A stretch of DNA of 64,000 bases from NCBI RefSeq assembly GCF_024679245.1, contig NC_090178.1, forward strand, positions 14,884,861 to 14,948,860, in the 5' to 3' direction. The stretch is from Pseudorasbora parva (taxonomy: Eukaryota > Chordata > Actinopteri > Cypriniformes > Gobionidae). Position 1 is the stretch's first letter; each line of letters starts with the position of its first letter. Shown here one piece after another: positions 50,054 through 63,446 of this stretch. The notes below the pieces were generated by a model that was not told where the DNA came from, searched no databases, and saw only the letters and a list, made by a program, of their open reading frames with translations. Position numbers and translations under genes: made by a program.

Positions 50054-53024
50054 AAATACTCACAACACAACCAAATACAGAGGCATGCAGCAAACACTCA
50101 CAACACAACCAAATACAGAAGCATGCAGCAAACACTCACAACACAACCAAATACAGAAACATGCAGCAAATACTCACAACACAACCAAATACAGAAGCAT
50201 GCAGCAAACACTCACAACACAACCAAATACAGAAGCATGCAGCAAACACTCACAACACAACCAAATACAGAAACATGCAGCAAATACTCACAACACAACC
50301 AAATACAGAATCATGCAGCAAACACTCACAACATAACCAAATACAGAAACATGCTGCAAATACTCACAACACAACCAAATACAGAAACATGCTGCAAACA
50401 CTCACAACACAACCAAATACAGAAACATGCTGCAAATACTCACAACACAACCAAATACAGAAACATGCAGCAAACACTCACAACACAACCAAATACAGAA
50501 ACATGCAGCAAATACTCACAACACAACCAAATACAGAAACATGCTGCAAATACTCACAACATAACCAAATACAGAAAGATGCTGCAAATACTCACAACAC
50601 AACCAAATACAGAAACATGCAACAAATACTCACAACACAACCAAATACAGAAACATGCTGCAAATACTAACAACACAACTAAATACAGAAACATGCTGCA
50701 AATACTCACAACACAACCAAATACAGAAACATGCTGCAAATACTCACAACACAACCAAATACAGAAACATGCAGCAAACACTCACAACACAACCAAATAC
50801 AGAAACATGCTGCAAATACTCACAACACAACCAAATACAGAAACATGCTGCAAACACTCACAACACAACCAAATACAGAAACATGCTGCAAATACTCACA
50901 ACACAACCAAATACAGAAACATGCTGCAAACACTCACAACACAACCAAATACAGAAACATGCAGCAAACACTCACAACACAACCAAATACAGAAACATGC
51001 AGCAAATACTCACAACACAACCAAATACAGAATCATGCAGCAAACACTCACAACATAACCAAATACAGAAACATGCAGCAAACACTCACAACACAACCAA
51101 ATACAGAAACATGCAGCAAACACTCACAACACAACCAAATACAGAAACATGCAGCAAATACTCACAACACAACCAAATACAGAAACATGCTGCAAATACT
51201 CACAACATAACCAAATACAGAAACATGCTGCAAATACTCACAACACAACCAAATACAGAAACATGCAACAAATACTCACAACACAACCAAATACAGAAAC
51301 ATGCTGCAAACACTCACAACACAACTAAATACAGAAACATGCTGCAAATACTCACAACACAACCAAATACAGAAACATGCTGCAAATACTCACAACACAA
51401 CCAAATACAGAAACATGCAGCAAACACTCACAACACAACCAAATACAGAAACATGCTGCAAATACTCACAACACAACCAAATACAGAAACATGCAGCAAA
51501 CACTCACGACACAACCAAATACAGAAACATGCTGCAAATACTCACAACACAACCAAATACAGAAACATGCTGCAAACACTCACAACACAACCAAATACAG
51601 AAACATGCTGCAAACACTCACAACACAACCAAATACAGAAACATGCAGCAAACACTCACAACACAACCAAATACAGAAACATGCTGCAAACACTCACAAC
51701 ACAACCAAATACAGAAACATGCAGCAAACACTCACAACACAACCAAATACAGAAACATGCTGCAAACACTCACAACACAACCAAATACAGAAACATGCAG
51801 CAAATACTCACAACACAACCAAATACAGAAACATGCAGCAAATACTCACAACACAACCAAATACAGAATCATGCAGCAAACACTCACAACATAACCAAAT
51901 ACAGAAACATGCAGCAAACACTCACAACACAACCAAATACAGAAACATGCAGCAAACACTCACAACACAACCAAATACAGAAACATGCTGCAAATACTCA
52001 CAACACAACCAAATACAGAAACATGCTGCAAACACTCACAACACAACCAAATACAGAAACATGCTGCAAATACTCACAACACAACCAAATACAGAAACAT
52101 GCAGCAAACACTCACAACACAACCAAATACAGAAACATGCTGCAAACACTCACAACACAACCAAATACAGAAACATGCTGCAAACACTCACAACACAACC
52201 AAATACAGAAACATGCAGCAAATACTCACAACACAACCAAATACAGAAACATGCAGCAAATACTCACAACACAACCAAATACAGAATCATGCAGCAAACA
52301 CTCACAACATAACCAAATACAGAAACATGCAGCAAACACTCACAACACAACCAAATACAGAAACATGCAGCAAACACTCACAACACAACCAAATACAGAA
52401 ACATGCTGCAAACACTCACAACACAACCAAATACAGAAACATGCAGCAAATACTCACAACACAACCAAATACAGAAACATGCAGCAAATGCTCACAACAC
52501 AACCAAATACAGAATCATGCAGCAAACACTCACAACATAACCAAATACAGAAACATGCAGCAAACACTCACAACACAACCAAATACAGAAACATGCAGCA
52601 AACACTCACAACACAACCAAATACAGAAACATGCTGCAAATACTCACAACATAACCAAATACAGAAACATGCTGCAAATACTCACAACACAACCAAATAC
52701 AGAAACATGCAACAAATACTCACAACACAACCAAATACAGAAACATGCTGCAAATACTAACAACACAACTAAATACAGAAACATGCTGCAAATACTCACA
52801 ACACAACCAAATACAGAAACATGCAGCAAATACTCACAACACAACCAAATACAGAAACATGCTGCAAATACTCACAACACAACCAAATACAGAAACATGC
52901 TGCAAATACTCACAACACAACCAAATACAGAATCATGCAGCAAATACTCACAACACAACCAAATACAGAAACATGCTGCAAATACTCACAACACAACCAA
53001 ATACAGAAACATGCTGCAAATACT
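50054..53024. repeat. 38-bp minisatellite, about 78 copies
   Basis: Unit approximately ACTCACAACACAACCAAATA followed by CAGAAACATGCAGCAAAC, repeated head to tail with almost no length change over 2.97 kb. Few variable positions: GCAGC/GCTGC, AAACAC/AAATAC, CACAACC/CATAACC, GAAAC/GAATC/GAAGC and GCAACAAA. The rare GAATCATG variant occurs at ATG positions 50313, 51035, 51871, 52289, 52517 and 52935, i.e. 19, 22, 11, 6 and 11 units apart, which shows block duplications. Because 38 is not a multiple of 3, all frames cycle and long open frames up to 701 codons appear; they are not genes. Confidence 0.97.
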
Positions 53025-53195
53025 TTTGTCATATTAGGTTTGCGGTTGATATGCGCCCTCGATGTGCACTTCTGGCGAACCTGCACTGTTGCCGGTTCCG
53101 CAAGGACTTCTTCCTGACAGTCAAAACGGTGTTACGCCATGAAAGTGCAGACTTGTATGAAGACCACAAGGGTTTAGGCCAGGCATTCTCAAACC
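53025..53195. repeat. Dispersed repeat, copy C, abutting the minisatellite
   Basis: TTTTGTCATATTAGGTTTGC, GATATGCGCCCTCGATGTGC, GCGAACCTGCA and AAAGTGCAGACTTGT...GGTTTAGGCC follow the same order as 18150-18400. Confidence 0.55.
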
Positions 53196-54534
53196 TGGTT
53201 CATGATTGAAAATTACACTGACGCATCGATTCACTTCAAAAGGCTAGCTAACAGACAATAGTAGTATTTTTAGGATGCTCAGTCAGACTTGTTGCATAAA
53301 CTTCACATAATATCTTAAGCACAAGAGGAGTTTCATATTTAATTTATAGCTCTAACTTATTTTTAAAAGAGTATGCTAAACAGTTTTTTTTTTTTTTTTT
53401 TTTTTTTTAGTTTAGCCAACTAAGTTAAAGACACTATATTTTGATTGAGAAATATGAGGGTGTCTTTAAACTTAAAATTATGAGCTTAACTTTTATTTGA
53501 AAAGAGGAAAAGATCACCAATATACTGATTTGCAACATTAGTATTATTTTAAGACACAATTCGTGGAGAGACGTTTGCTCTGCATATTTTAATGCTGAAA
53601 GGTCCCTTCACCTATAAATGTGTTTGGATAGCAGGTTTCATCTGTATAACCTGGCAAATAGTTTCATCCCTGGCAATTACACAACATTTCCTGACAGGTT
53701 GATTTGACAGCTGTAGCACCGTTTTGGAGGGACCATGGACTGTCGAGTTTCCACTAACCAAGAGATGAAATCGTCTGTCCAGACCTACTTTCACCAGCAT
53801 AAAAAATGAATATTTCTCCACTGTTAGAAGTGCAAAGTCTCGGTTTTGTGAATGTTTCATTGGCAGGACATGTCATTTCCTCTATAGATTCTTTATTCAG
53901 AGACCCCCCTCCTGTTCGTTGGATGTAGATTCTCTGCAACTCAACACTTCAACAAAGCTCATAATGATATTCCAGAGTTCCAGCTGAGAAAATATATTAG
54001 ATGCTCAATGTGTAAAAAGTGCCATGTTAAATTATGAAAGCTGGTTGTCAAGCGGGATGGATAAAACATGCTAAATTACCAGTATGTCTATTTAAGCTTG
54101 CTAGAGGGGGGGTCTTGTAGAAAGATGAAGATGAAATACTGTTTTTGTTCTCTGAAAATCCTCAAGGGACTCTTGTTGCAAATTTTAATGTAAATGCATG
54201 TTAAAGGAGCACGCAGACTTTTTTGGGACTTTAGCTTATTCACCGTATCCCATGGTACGACAGCAAAGTTCCCTGATTATTACGCAGGAATGAGAGTGTA
54301 GTCCCTAGCCATATCAGCCTAGAAAAGCACAACTTTTCATTACTGTCAGTCTTAGTACACAATGTAACTATACACATCACAGCATTAATAGGAAAATGTT
54401 GGCATTATTTTGTCACCAGCAGTAGGCTAGATAGAGTAGTTTTCCTCCAGTCTTTGTGCTAAGATAGGCTAGCGGTGGGTGGTGCGTCAGACAGAGTTAT
54501 GGCACACATGGAGATGAGAATGGTATGTATAGAC
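53196..54534. other. Intergenic DNA without a recognisable gene
   Basis: Holds a T-run (53383-53408) and AT-rich DNA. Short open frames only. Confidence 0.5.
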
Positions 54535-54870
54535 TTAAAGGTGCACTATGCAACTTTCTGTCCACTAGAAAGCGCCTATTTAAAACAAAGGCGTAGTTTG
54601 ATGATGCCAAGTTTGAGCTCAGCATCTTGGGACATGTGGTCTTCACCTCACAGCCGCTGGAAAATAATCTGAATAGAACTCGCGCAGAAATCATGTTTAT
54701 GGACGTGGTTACTACCGTTACTGTGGTATGATGCAGAGCAGGACCGAGTGTTGTGAAGCTGAGCAAGGCCTCTGGAGCGATTGTTACACAAACACACAGC
54801 TCACAACCACCAGGACTTTCGGGGACTTTTACCCAAAAGACTCAGGAGGCGAGAATAACATTTGAATAAG
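54535..54870. repeat. TTAA-type repeat, right end not found
   Basis: TTAAAGGTGCACTATGCAAC at the left, then AAAACAAAGGCGTAGTTTGA and TCACAGCCGCTGGAAAATAA, matching the element at 28986. The right limit is a guess. Confidence 0.5.
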
Positions 54871-55559
54871 ATTTAATTACAGTTGTTTACAATGAGTATC
54901 ATATATGAAATTATACAGTTCTTTGGCGTAGGCCCCGTCCATAGTCCGAATCCGGAGGGTACAGATGCTTGCAGTTCATGGCTGAAGATGAAGGCAGGAG
55001 CAGAGCCTACCCCCGATGTATGGACAGGGACCAACCTGGTGGGGGTGGGGAGGATGGGGGTGAACAGCAGCGGCAGTATCTGCGAATGTAGTAATGGGTG
55101 GAACAGAACATATATACTACAGATGATGAATAATGATTGGCTAGATAGATAATGAATGACATGACATAGGAGTCTTCCAGGTAGAACTGCGCTAGAGCTT
55201 CCATTTCTACATGCGTTCAAAAAGCTCAATTCACGTAATTCGCTCCACGCCATTCGCCGTCTGAATTGCACCAATTCGAGCCTATATGCCGATTCGCGTC
55301 TCTGCATTGACTTAACATGTAAGTCATTCGTGTCCAGTGTTAACGCAGCATTAGAGTCTGACACAGGCTAGAATAAATTGTTGAATATATAATAATGTCA
55401 TTATTTTGTTTAGTTTTTTTGCACACAAAAAGCATTATTGATGCTTCATAATATTAAGATTAAACCACTGGATTTTAACAATGTTTACTACCTTTCTGGA
55501 CCTGACAGACGGAGGGATCAGAGAGTTCTTGGATTTTAACAAATGTCTTAATTTGTGTT

Positions 55560-55653
55560 CCAAAGATGAAGGAAGGTCTTACGGGTTTGGGACAGTAAGA
55601 GGGTGAATAATTAATGACAGAATTCAAATTTTTGGGTGAACTAACCCTTTAGT
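55560..55653. repeat. Fragment of the AAAGGGTTAGTTCACCC element family
   Basis: AAGATGAAGGAAGGTCTTACGGGT... and TTTTTGGGTGAACTAACCC match the right arm of the 13823 foldback element (GAAGATGAACGGAGGTCTTA...). No left partner was found. Confidence 0.65.
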
Positions 55654-57647
55654 GCACTACAGTGATGCTTGGCTTTGCAATCATGAAAAATCCTGAAAAA
55701 TAAGTCTAAAAAAGTTACATATTTGGCTATCCATTTAACTTTTTAGTCTAGCTCACACAGGTCTTTAATAAGTGGAAATTGTCTAATTTATCTCTTATTA
55801 TGGCTTCCGTCTAAGTGAAGAATTCTTTTGGGGGAGATATAAAACACCTCAAAGCCATTTTCGCTTGACAAACAGATATTTTTACAGCTCTGACAGGCAG
55901 CAACCCAGCAGGCCAAGGTTCAGAGTTACTTCCACAGCTACCACCTCAGAGTGGCACACTAGACAGCTAAATATAACCGTCCCAATCAAAATCACCAGGC
56001 AGTCATTTCTGGTTTGGTCTTTGAGATTAATGAACCAGCCCAGGACAAAGTCTGTGCAAATTACAGAGCAATGTAATCTACTGGAGGAGGTTGGATATAC
56101 TGTACAATATACACATGGAGGCCATAATGCACTGCTAATGCAAACATCAGGTTACCTGTCTGGCTCTCCAATTTAATCTTATTTGCTCTTGCTGGGGCCT
56201 AACCCTTCAGCCCATACCTACCTGCAAGCATCATTTATGTGGCAATAATTTGGTCTGCCAGCAACCGGTGGTGTATGAATTCCTGACCCACTCTATGCCA
56301 CTTTTTATTCCCCCAACACTCTTTGAATAACCACATCTTTAATAAAAATAAAAAAAGGTTGGAGGAATGTGATATGGTGGCCCCTGGGTCATTAAAGGGG
56401 GCCATTCGGGTCTAAACAGGTCATATTCTGTGGTGGAGGCCAAACCGGTCCTATACAATAATGAGCCAGACTCCTCAGCTCACATCAAACCAAAAACACA
56501 CTACCTTACAGTCTATTCAGCAACAGCAGCAGGCGCGTTTTTAATGGACGTTACACAGAGTGTTTCACACATTATCATAACATTGTCAAATCGTCGTGCT
56601 TTACCAGTGACATTCACTCCGGGCCTCATTCATATGTATAATCAGGATTTATATGCTCATAAAATGGGTTTAAATTAAACAAAATCCTCATACAAATTAC
56701 CAAACATCCGTCGATTAGAAAAGCAGTTCCACATTTCCTCCTTTCTTAGTAGCAAAAACGTTCTTTTTTTTTTTGGTTAAAGCTTGAGCTCCCGTTAAAT
56801 TGTTTCATTGCTACACTAAGGACGCCCTTTGACTCGGAGTGGAAGACATCATTTGCTTACAAGGTCTCGCAATGAAAGCCATGCACGCTGCAATAAGCCC
56901 TGCTTTGTTTCCAATACATCCATGGTAAAACATTTATTAGTCTAATTACAGCAGGCTCCCGTTGAATTTTCTTCCTGTGTTACAGATGCGTTGGCGTAGT
57001 TCCCATGTCCTGTCACAATGTCGTTTTATTCAGCACCGTGGCACTGGGAAGAAATTTTGGCGGGATGTGGTTTAACTAACAAAAGTCTCAAATGGCCTTC
57101 CGCACCTTTTTGCTTTATAAGTGTTAGTGCGTCACTTGTTGGCACGGGAAGTTTAGCTTTGTATTTCTTGAATGACGTTACGCTAATCTTTGGGGAGCTA
57201 GTTAATTAGGAATAGGATTAAGAATGAACAAATTTTGTATAATGGCTTTGTGGTTTCCATTGGATAGTCTGGGACTAAACTGGTTTTCTGTAGCTGTAAC
57301 CAGTGCGTGGTGTGAAGGAAAGCTGTCCTCACCATGTCATCTGCCTCAGTGCAACTGTCTTTGTGTGTGGGCACCACTCGCTTTTAAACTATGGTCTATA
57401 TAATCCTGTTTTGATTGGAGCTTATGTCTCCCCTGCGGAGACTGGTGCCTCGTAGCCGCTCTCTCAGACAGGGAGGCCCCTGAGCGGTGGGCCATCCCCC
57501 GAAAACAGTCTCTTTAAGCAGCATGGTAGATCTCGGCTTCGTGCCATGCCTTGCGCCTAGACTCAGCCTATTCTACACTACAGCTCAAACCACAAACAGA
57601 TAGCAGAGGATGAGACCGCAAGCTTCATTTGATAATAATAATCCATT
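55654..57647. other. Intergenic DNA without a recognisable gene
   Basis: Few repeat motifs are visible. Stretches such as 56800-57150 look unique and moderately GC-rich. No coding or RNA structure is supported. Confidence 0.45.
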
Positions 57648-57697
57648 ACATTTATATAACGCTTTTCTAGGCACTCAAAGCGCTTTACATTGAAGGG
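57648..57697 (-). repeat. Reverse copy of the SINE 3' tail
   Basis: ATTTATATAACGCTTTTCTA and CACTCAAAGCGCTTTACATT are the reverse complement of the tail of the 5S-headed SINE at 16398-16440. Head and body are absent. Confidence 0.6.
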
Positions 57698-58080
57698 GGG
57701 GGGGGGTCTCTTTGATCTCGCCAATTAATCTTTATTTCTTTCTGTACAGAATTAAACTTCAAATTGTATAGATTTTTCATCATTGTATAACAATGTAATG
57801 TTTTATTATACTCCGCAGAAGAAGAGAAAACCTGTACTATCATCTGAGGTTTATAGGTACCAGAATATACAAATACAGTCAAACAAAAAATTATTCAGAC
57901 ACCAGATTTATTTTTACTAGTTGGTTGCAGGACACTAGTTCATTTATGTGCGTGAGGATTGCAAAATAAAGTAAACTATGACTTATTATACCCGAAAAAT
58001 TTTCATACAGTGGTGTACCGGTAAAATGTATACAAATTTGGGACCAAAAAGTAACCAGACATTTTGACCTGATGTTTTGC

Positions 58081-59321
58081 TTAAAAGGTGTCATGAACTG
58101 GCTTCTGACTGAAAAAAAAAAAAAAAAAAATTATACTGTTGTCTGAGGTCAACTAATGACGTCTGTGTGGTTTTTACATTCAAAAACATCATCGTTTTGA
58201 TAACGTGCATGGAAATTGTCTGCCTGCTTTGTGAGCCCTGGCCCATACGAGTCCAGCGTGCTAAAGGTATGTTCTGTTAGACACGTACACAAGCAAAACC
58301 ATCTATAACAATGCAATACTATTACATATAAAAAACACATTTTACTCACATAAGTGTGTTGCACCATTCCTCCTGTCGGATCCAATATAGAAAAAACAGC
58401 GTTGTGTTTTAATCTCACTGGCCCTCATTTATCAAAAGTGCGTACACCAAATTTCCAGCGTACACCTTGTGTACATCCAAACCCACGGTGACTTTGAGAT
58501 TTATCAATATTGACGTTGGCGTACGGCACGCTCAAATCCTACGCCAGCTCAGGAGGTGGTGTACGCACGTTTTGAGTTAGTGCAAAAATGCGCAGAAAAA
58601 CAATTCCTAACACCACAAAACGCACTGACAAAGATATGCTATATTATGACCCACTGTAAAAAAACAACAACAACATAGTAATTATAAACGTCAGTGTTTA
58701 TTTTTGTGCAAGATGGACTTCAGTGTTTAATTTGTGTGACTTTACCAAAGCATTTGATTTGTAGGCATATGTATTCCTCTAGTTGCCTGTGCACTTTACC
58801 TGACATTTCAGGGTTAGGCCCGGCAACTGCGCACGGACTGGGACTGAAAATAATTCAGACTGACAAAATAATAAAAATGACAGTCTTCTTTTAAATAATA
58901 ATAATAACGACATTCTTCTTCTAAATAAAGATAAGCAGATTGATAAATGAGGGCCAATATATCTACAAGTCCAGCACCACCTGAGATTTGCATACGATTC
59001 CGCAGTGAAATTAAGTGAACAGCATGTCTTCTCCACGTGAGCTGGAACTTTATTAAAAATAAAGTGGAACCACACATTCCTAATATTATGATCTGAAGGA
59101 AGCTTATGCAGGGACTGTGTTCTTCCACAACCAGGAATAGCACAATATTTTGCTATATTCTTCGGCATGTTTATTGCTGCTGGCTAGCGTGATCCAATGA
59201 GTCAGTTGGTGGGGCTACTGAATGAGATGTGCTTATTATTCTGTAGAGGCGGTGTTTCGTCAGTTGATGACGTCAAGATGCGAACACGATAATTTTCTGG
59301 GTCTGGTGTCTATGAAAGCTT
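58081..59321 (-). repeat. Dispersed repeat encoding a THAP-like domain (copy 2)
   Basis: Matches 5664-6757 at both ends, with an internal deletion after 58200 and a nested element at 58419-58956. On the minus strand from 59168 it reads MPKNIAKYCAIPGCGRTQSL, KLPSDHNIRNVWFHFI and ...VEKTCCSLNFTAESYANL. The THAP domain needs C-x2-4-C and later C-x2-H; the first pair is present, but the final His position reads Asn (CSLNF, family CSLHF), so metal binding is doubtful. The frame runs on into the nested element, so no complete protein is made. Confidence 0.65.
58419..58956. mobile_element. Nested MITE with perfect 16-bp inverted ends
   Basis: TGGCCCTCATTTATCA at 58419-58434 and its exact reverse complement at 58941-58956. 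It has repeated GTACGC/GTACACC motifs in the left half. It interrupts the THAP repeat. No clear target duplication was identified. Confidence 0.8.
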
Positions 59322-59788
59322 TTTTTTTTTTTTTTTTACTAACAAGGACGTTTACAAATGTTAAAACATTGTTATGAGCGGGTAATGGTCTAAATGTCTG
59401 TAATGGTATTGCATCTTGTAACATGTGATTACCTGTGATGTGTGATTATTTTAAAATATCAAAACATTCCAAACAAAACACGTATTGCAGCCTCAGTCTG
59501 ATGTCATAGCAGAATTTTTTTTACTTCAACCAGTGTTTTATAATTATGATAATAAATCAAAATATGATAACAAATACAGTTTTGCTATCAAGCAACACAA
59601 CAGACTGTTTTAGTTCAGCTAAAATAAAAGATATGTTCCAAGAATATTTTGCTAACAATTTTTTTTTTTTAATATGTTTTTAAAACTTTTGTTATGTGAA
59701 TATTATGAAGACATTGAGGGAACGCTTTCTCCATTTTATCATTTTGAAACCTTGCCAGAACATTAGCCAAAGTTCTAAGAAAGTTTCC

Positions 59789-60311
59789 TGTTCAGTTTAG
59801 CCTGGAAATTTAGACGCACCCTAACGGCAGCAAATCTAATTTGCAGCCAGGGTCATCTAGCAACTGTCTGTTGGCTCACAAGCTTGAAAAACCAAACTCT
59901 AGTCAGGCCAATCACATCGTGTATAGAGTCGGTGGGCGGGCTTAACATAAAGACGGCAGAGTTGTGACGGTTCTGCGTGAATTCCCTGCTACTTGAAAAT
60001 GGCCTTGAAGATGGCTAAAGATTTTCTTTGAAAAAAAAAAAAAAGAACAAAATGAAGTTATTTTATGACCGGACACGGCAAAAGTTTAATCTATCAACTA
60101 TTTTCGCTGATGGGAAAACGCATGCCACAACATGCTTGTGATTGTTGTCTCACCGCTGAGAGTGCTCTAGTTGTTTGTAGCTATCCTTTTACATGCAGAA
60201 GGAATTTGAAAGACAACCGTTTATCCCGCCCCTCGGATTGAGCCCTGCCAATGGTGTGTTCCCAGACCCAATATCTTGATGCGGGTCTGGCTTGTCAGGC
60301 TATTTTCAGTT
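59789..60311. mobile_element. MITE with 9-bp target duplication (copy 2)
   Basis: Element 59798-60302 begins TAGCCTGGAAATTTAGACGC and ends GGGTCTGGCTTGTCAGGCTA; flanks TGTTCAGTT and TTTTCAGTT agree in 8 of 9 positions. Shares CCAATCACATCGTGTATAGA and GATTGAGCCCTG with copy 1. Confidence 0.8.
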
Positions 60312-61419
60312 AGTCCAGTTGCTGCCTTAAATCTTCAAGCAATCAATTTGACTGTCATGTCAACAAAATTGTCCTTGCCTAGTTGAATCTTGTATAGGCT
60401 AACTTAAAAATAAAAAAAGGTTGAAATTGCTTAAATTATTTTGATGAGTAAAAGTAATGGAAATGCATGGGTTGTCATAACTTATCATATCATTTTTGCC
60501 CTGGCAACCATTCACAACACCATTTTCTGGTGGCAAGTTTCTTTACAAAATGTGAAATCTTGTTCAGTTCACAAGCAGGAAAAAATAAGGAAAATAAATG
60601 TCTTGTATACCGGCTGAGGCTGGTAGACAGACGTACACACAGGCAAACACACAGAAGATGCATGGGAGGTTGTGTAAAGCTTACAAACATTCTGTAAAAA
60701 GGTTAAAGGCTAAACACATACTGTAGTAGAAGGTTTTGAATTAAAGGCTTGCACCGAACACTAGCCATTCATTTAGAGGCCGGTGATAGCATTCATTCAG
60801 TTGGTATCCCACTCCGACAAACTGCCTGTCATTGGTTCAGACACGTTGATGAGAGGAGAGCGTAATGAACATGTAATGTGGGGATAAATAGCAGACTGAT
60901 GAAGAAAACAGATCATGCATCAGAATAAACTCACCTGGATTTTCTATTTCAGGCAGCCACTTAAATGTCACAGCTGAAAAATGATAAACTGTAATATGCA
61001 GCATGCATTCCCAAAGAGATCATCGGTTTCATTTACGAATCTTATTAGTAGAACATTGTGCCTTTCTGTCACTAAAATGGTTTCTGTAGCACTTTCTGTT
61101 TAATTTCCACCTCTGTCCTCCACATAGTACTTCACTGGGTATTCACCAAGTAAAATAGATTTTTTTTTTTTTAAAAGTACAACATAAGGGTGTTGAACAA
61201 TGTGATAGAAGCCATTGTTAATTTTTTCTGCATGTGTTAAATTCAATAATTTTGTATACCTTTTAAATAAATTTTAATAAAATGAGCTTTAGTTAAAGTA
61301 AAACATTAACATAATAAATTAAATCAGCTTTTATTTGTTCATTTTGAAGAGCATTACAATATTTTAATTAAAAAAAGATAGCAAACATTACTATTAACAC
61401 AATAATTGCTGGCGTGCAA

Positions 61420-61424
<5 letters not shown>
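60312..61424. other. Intergenic DNA without a recognisable gene
   Basis: 60740-61150 is free of repeat motifs and of balanced base composition; the rest is AT-rich. No coding features are supported. Confidence 0.45.

Positions 61425-61476
<52 letters not shown>
61425..61476. repeat. (CTAT)n microsatellite
   Basis: About 13 perfect CTAT units. Confidence 0.97.
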
Positions 61477-61477
<1 letters not shown>

Positions 61478-61518
61478 GTGTCATAACCTTATTTATTTTT
61501 TTGTGATGGGTCCAGCGA

Positions 61519-61592
<74 letters not shown>
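61519..61592. repeat. (GT)n microsatellite
   Basis: About 37 GT units. Confidence 0.98.
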
Positions 61593-61595
<3 letters not shown>

Positions 61596-63382
61596 AATAA
61601 ACCACTGGTCCTTAGCGTTGAACCCTGCCATTAAATATACTTAAAACACAAACACAAAAGTCATTTAATTTTATGGATAATTACCGGTATAATATATAAT
61701 GATATAAACTAATTTAGCAGCATTACAGTGTACAAAATATCCGAGAAATTACTCCACGTACCATTTAGAAAGCACAGAATGGCCTGGCAGAAGCCGAGTT
61801 GGGTGTTAGACTGAAACTCCAGGTGTTATGGCACCAGAAAAGTGTGAAAACAGCAGAGCCCGTAGACAGCAGAACGGTGTGGCCACCCCATTCTGCACAA
61901 AAACCTGTCAATAATACAACTAATAAAACCAGCATCCTTTTAAACTCTACATGAGCAGTGCTTTGTGTTTCCTTTTGTAAACTGTGGTTATGTTAAGGGT
62001 GATTTTTTTAAAAATCAGAGACCACCTATAAGTGTGAGTGTGTGAGGGAGGTTTTAGCAAAATACTCACCTCAAAGAATTGCCATGGAAAAAAATATTCA
62101 GATTTTACACCTCCAGCCACTTCCTGTTCACGGTTTCACCTCCTAAAAACCCTCGCGGTATGCTAGCATTATGTCCAGGGGTTAGGCTTGAACAATCCGT
62201 AACAGCATTCTGGCACCTTTGAATCAAAATAGAACAATTATCAGAAACATATTTTTTAGTCTGATCTAGTTTCTGTATTCAAGCCAGTTTTTGTATGATC
62301 CAGTACACATGTGCATTAAATTTCATTACATTAAGGATTAAGCATTATGCAATATTCATTTAGCAATATTTTATATTAAGAAATGTACTTTCTGACACTT
62401 TTTTGGAGAATTCCCACCTCCAAAATCCCAATTGTCCAAAGCAAAGCAATATCCCTTATTCCTCACAGTAATTTGTGTCAGCTATGGGACTGATATTGCC
62501 CTTCTGGGTCCTTACTGGTAATTCTATAGGCAGCCGTCTTTCTATTATGCTTTAATAAGGGCTGTTTTGTATTAATCCTCCCTTGAAACCGCTAGCTAAT
62601 GTAGCTACTAGACCCCTATAAAATTCAATAAATGGAGAGCTGTTGCCAAACAAAAAGGAGAACGCATAATCATGATGAAGGTTTTAATTTCGTCCACTGC
62701 AACAGGCATGGAAGCTTGGCCAAAAGTGACTTTTGTCTCTGCATACCTCTGTCTGGCCATAAAGGGAGCTCAGAGCTCTAGCTAATGTCTTTTAAATATA
62801 TGTAACTGTACTCAGCGGCACTGATAAAGAACATATGTTAAAGATCCTTCTGGTAAGACCTGAACTGGAGTCCAGGGGAAGGTGGTGATGGTGCGGTCGA
62901 CTCACGGTTTTGACCTCTCATGTGATTACGAGACCTCAAGGCCTCAGCGGAAGATGTGAGGTCTTGTGCGGTTGTCTGACTGAAATAAAACAGCTGACTT
63001 AGTGTGGCGGTGCAGTGGTCATTTGCAAGGAAACTAGCCATGGCGAGGGAAAAGGCGCTAAGAATAATATCGTATGCCCCATAATAATACCGTACCCCAT
63101 TCCAGACCTGCCAAGAAATCTCTCTCCAATGGGAATCACATTGAGCCCATATCCTCCACTGCACCTGCCATATTGAAACCAAGAAGACCAGGCTAACAAA
63201 AAAAAAGCCCATAAATATTATTTTACTCCCTCTTGACTTCAAGGCTAAAAGTGAACATGAACAAAGCCAGGCTTTTAAATTGATAAGAACATAAAAGACG
63301 ACTTCTCTAATTGTGAAAAAAACTATAATGCATTAATACACAACAAAAATTATCGTTCAAATTGAAAATCGAGTGAGCTATA

Positions 63383-63386
<4 letters not shown>
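61593..63386. other. Intergenic DNA without a supported gene
   Basis: The longest open frame is on the minus strand at 62838-63242 (134 codons), with a hydrophobic N-terminal segment (FMGFFFVSLVFLVSIWQV). It shows no conserved domain I know, and I saw no splice or promoter context, so it is not called as a gene. Confidence 0.45.

Positions 63387-63442
<56 letters not shown>
63387..63442. repeat. (GT)n microsatellite
   Basis: About 28 GT units. Confidence 0.98.

Positions 63443-63446
<4 letters not shown>

Noticed and set aside
50054..53024. CRISPR-like array of 38-bp repeats.
   Set aside because: There are no unique spacers: the units are contiguous and nearly identical, and the window is clearly from a vertebrate.
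50045..53037. Open frames of 337, 701, 350 and more codons through the 38-bp array, which could be taken for a Thr/Gln/His/Asn-rich repeat protein.
   Set aside because: All three forward frames are open at once because the unit lacks stops and its period is not a multiple of three. Stops arise only from the CATAACC variant. No signal peptide, splice site or promoter context was seen.
62838..63242. A 134-codon minus-strand frame with a hydrophobic N-terminus.
   Set aside because: The length is within chance for this composition; no recognised family, no supporting context. Transcript evidence would be needed.
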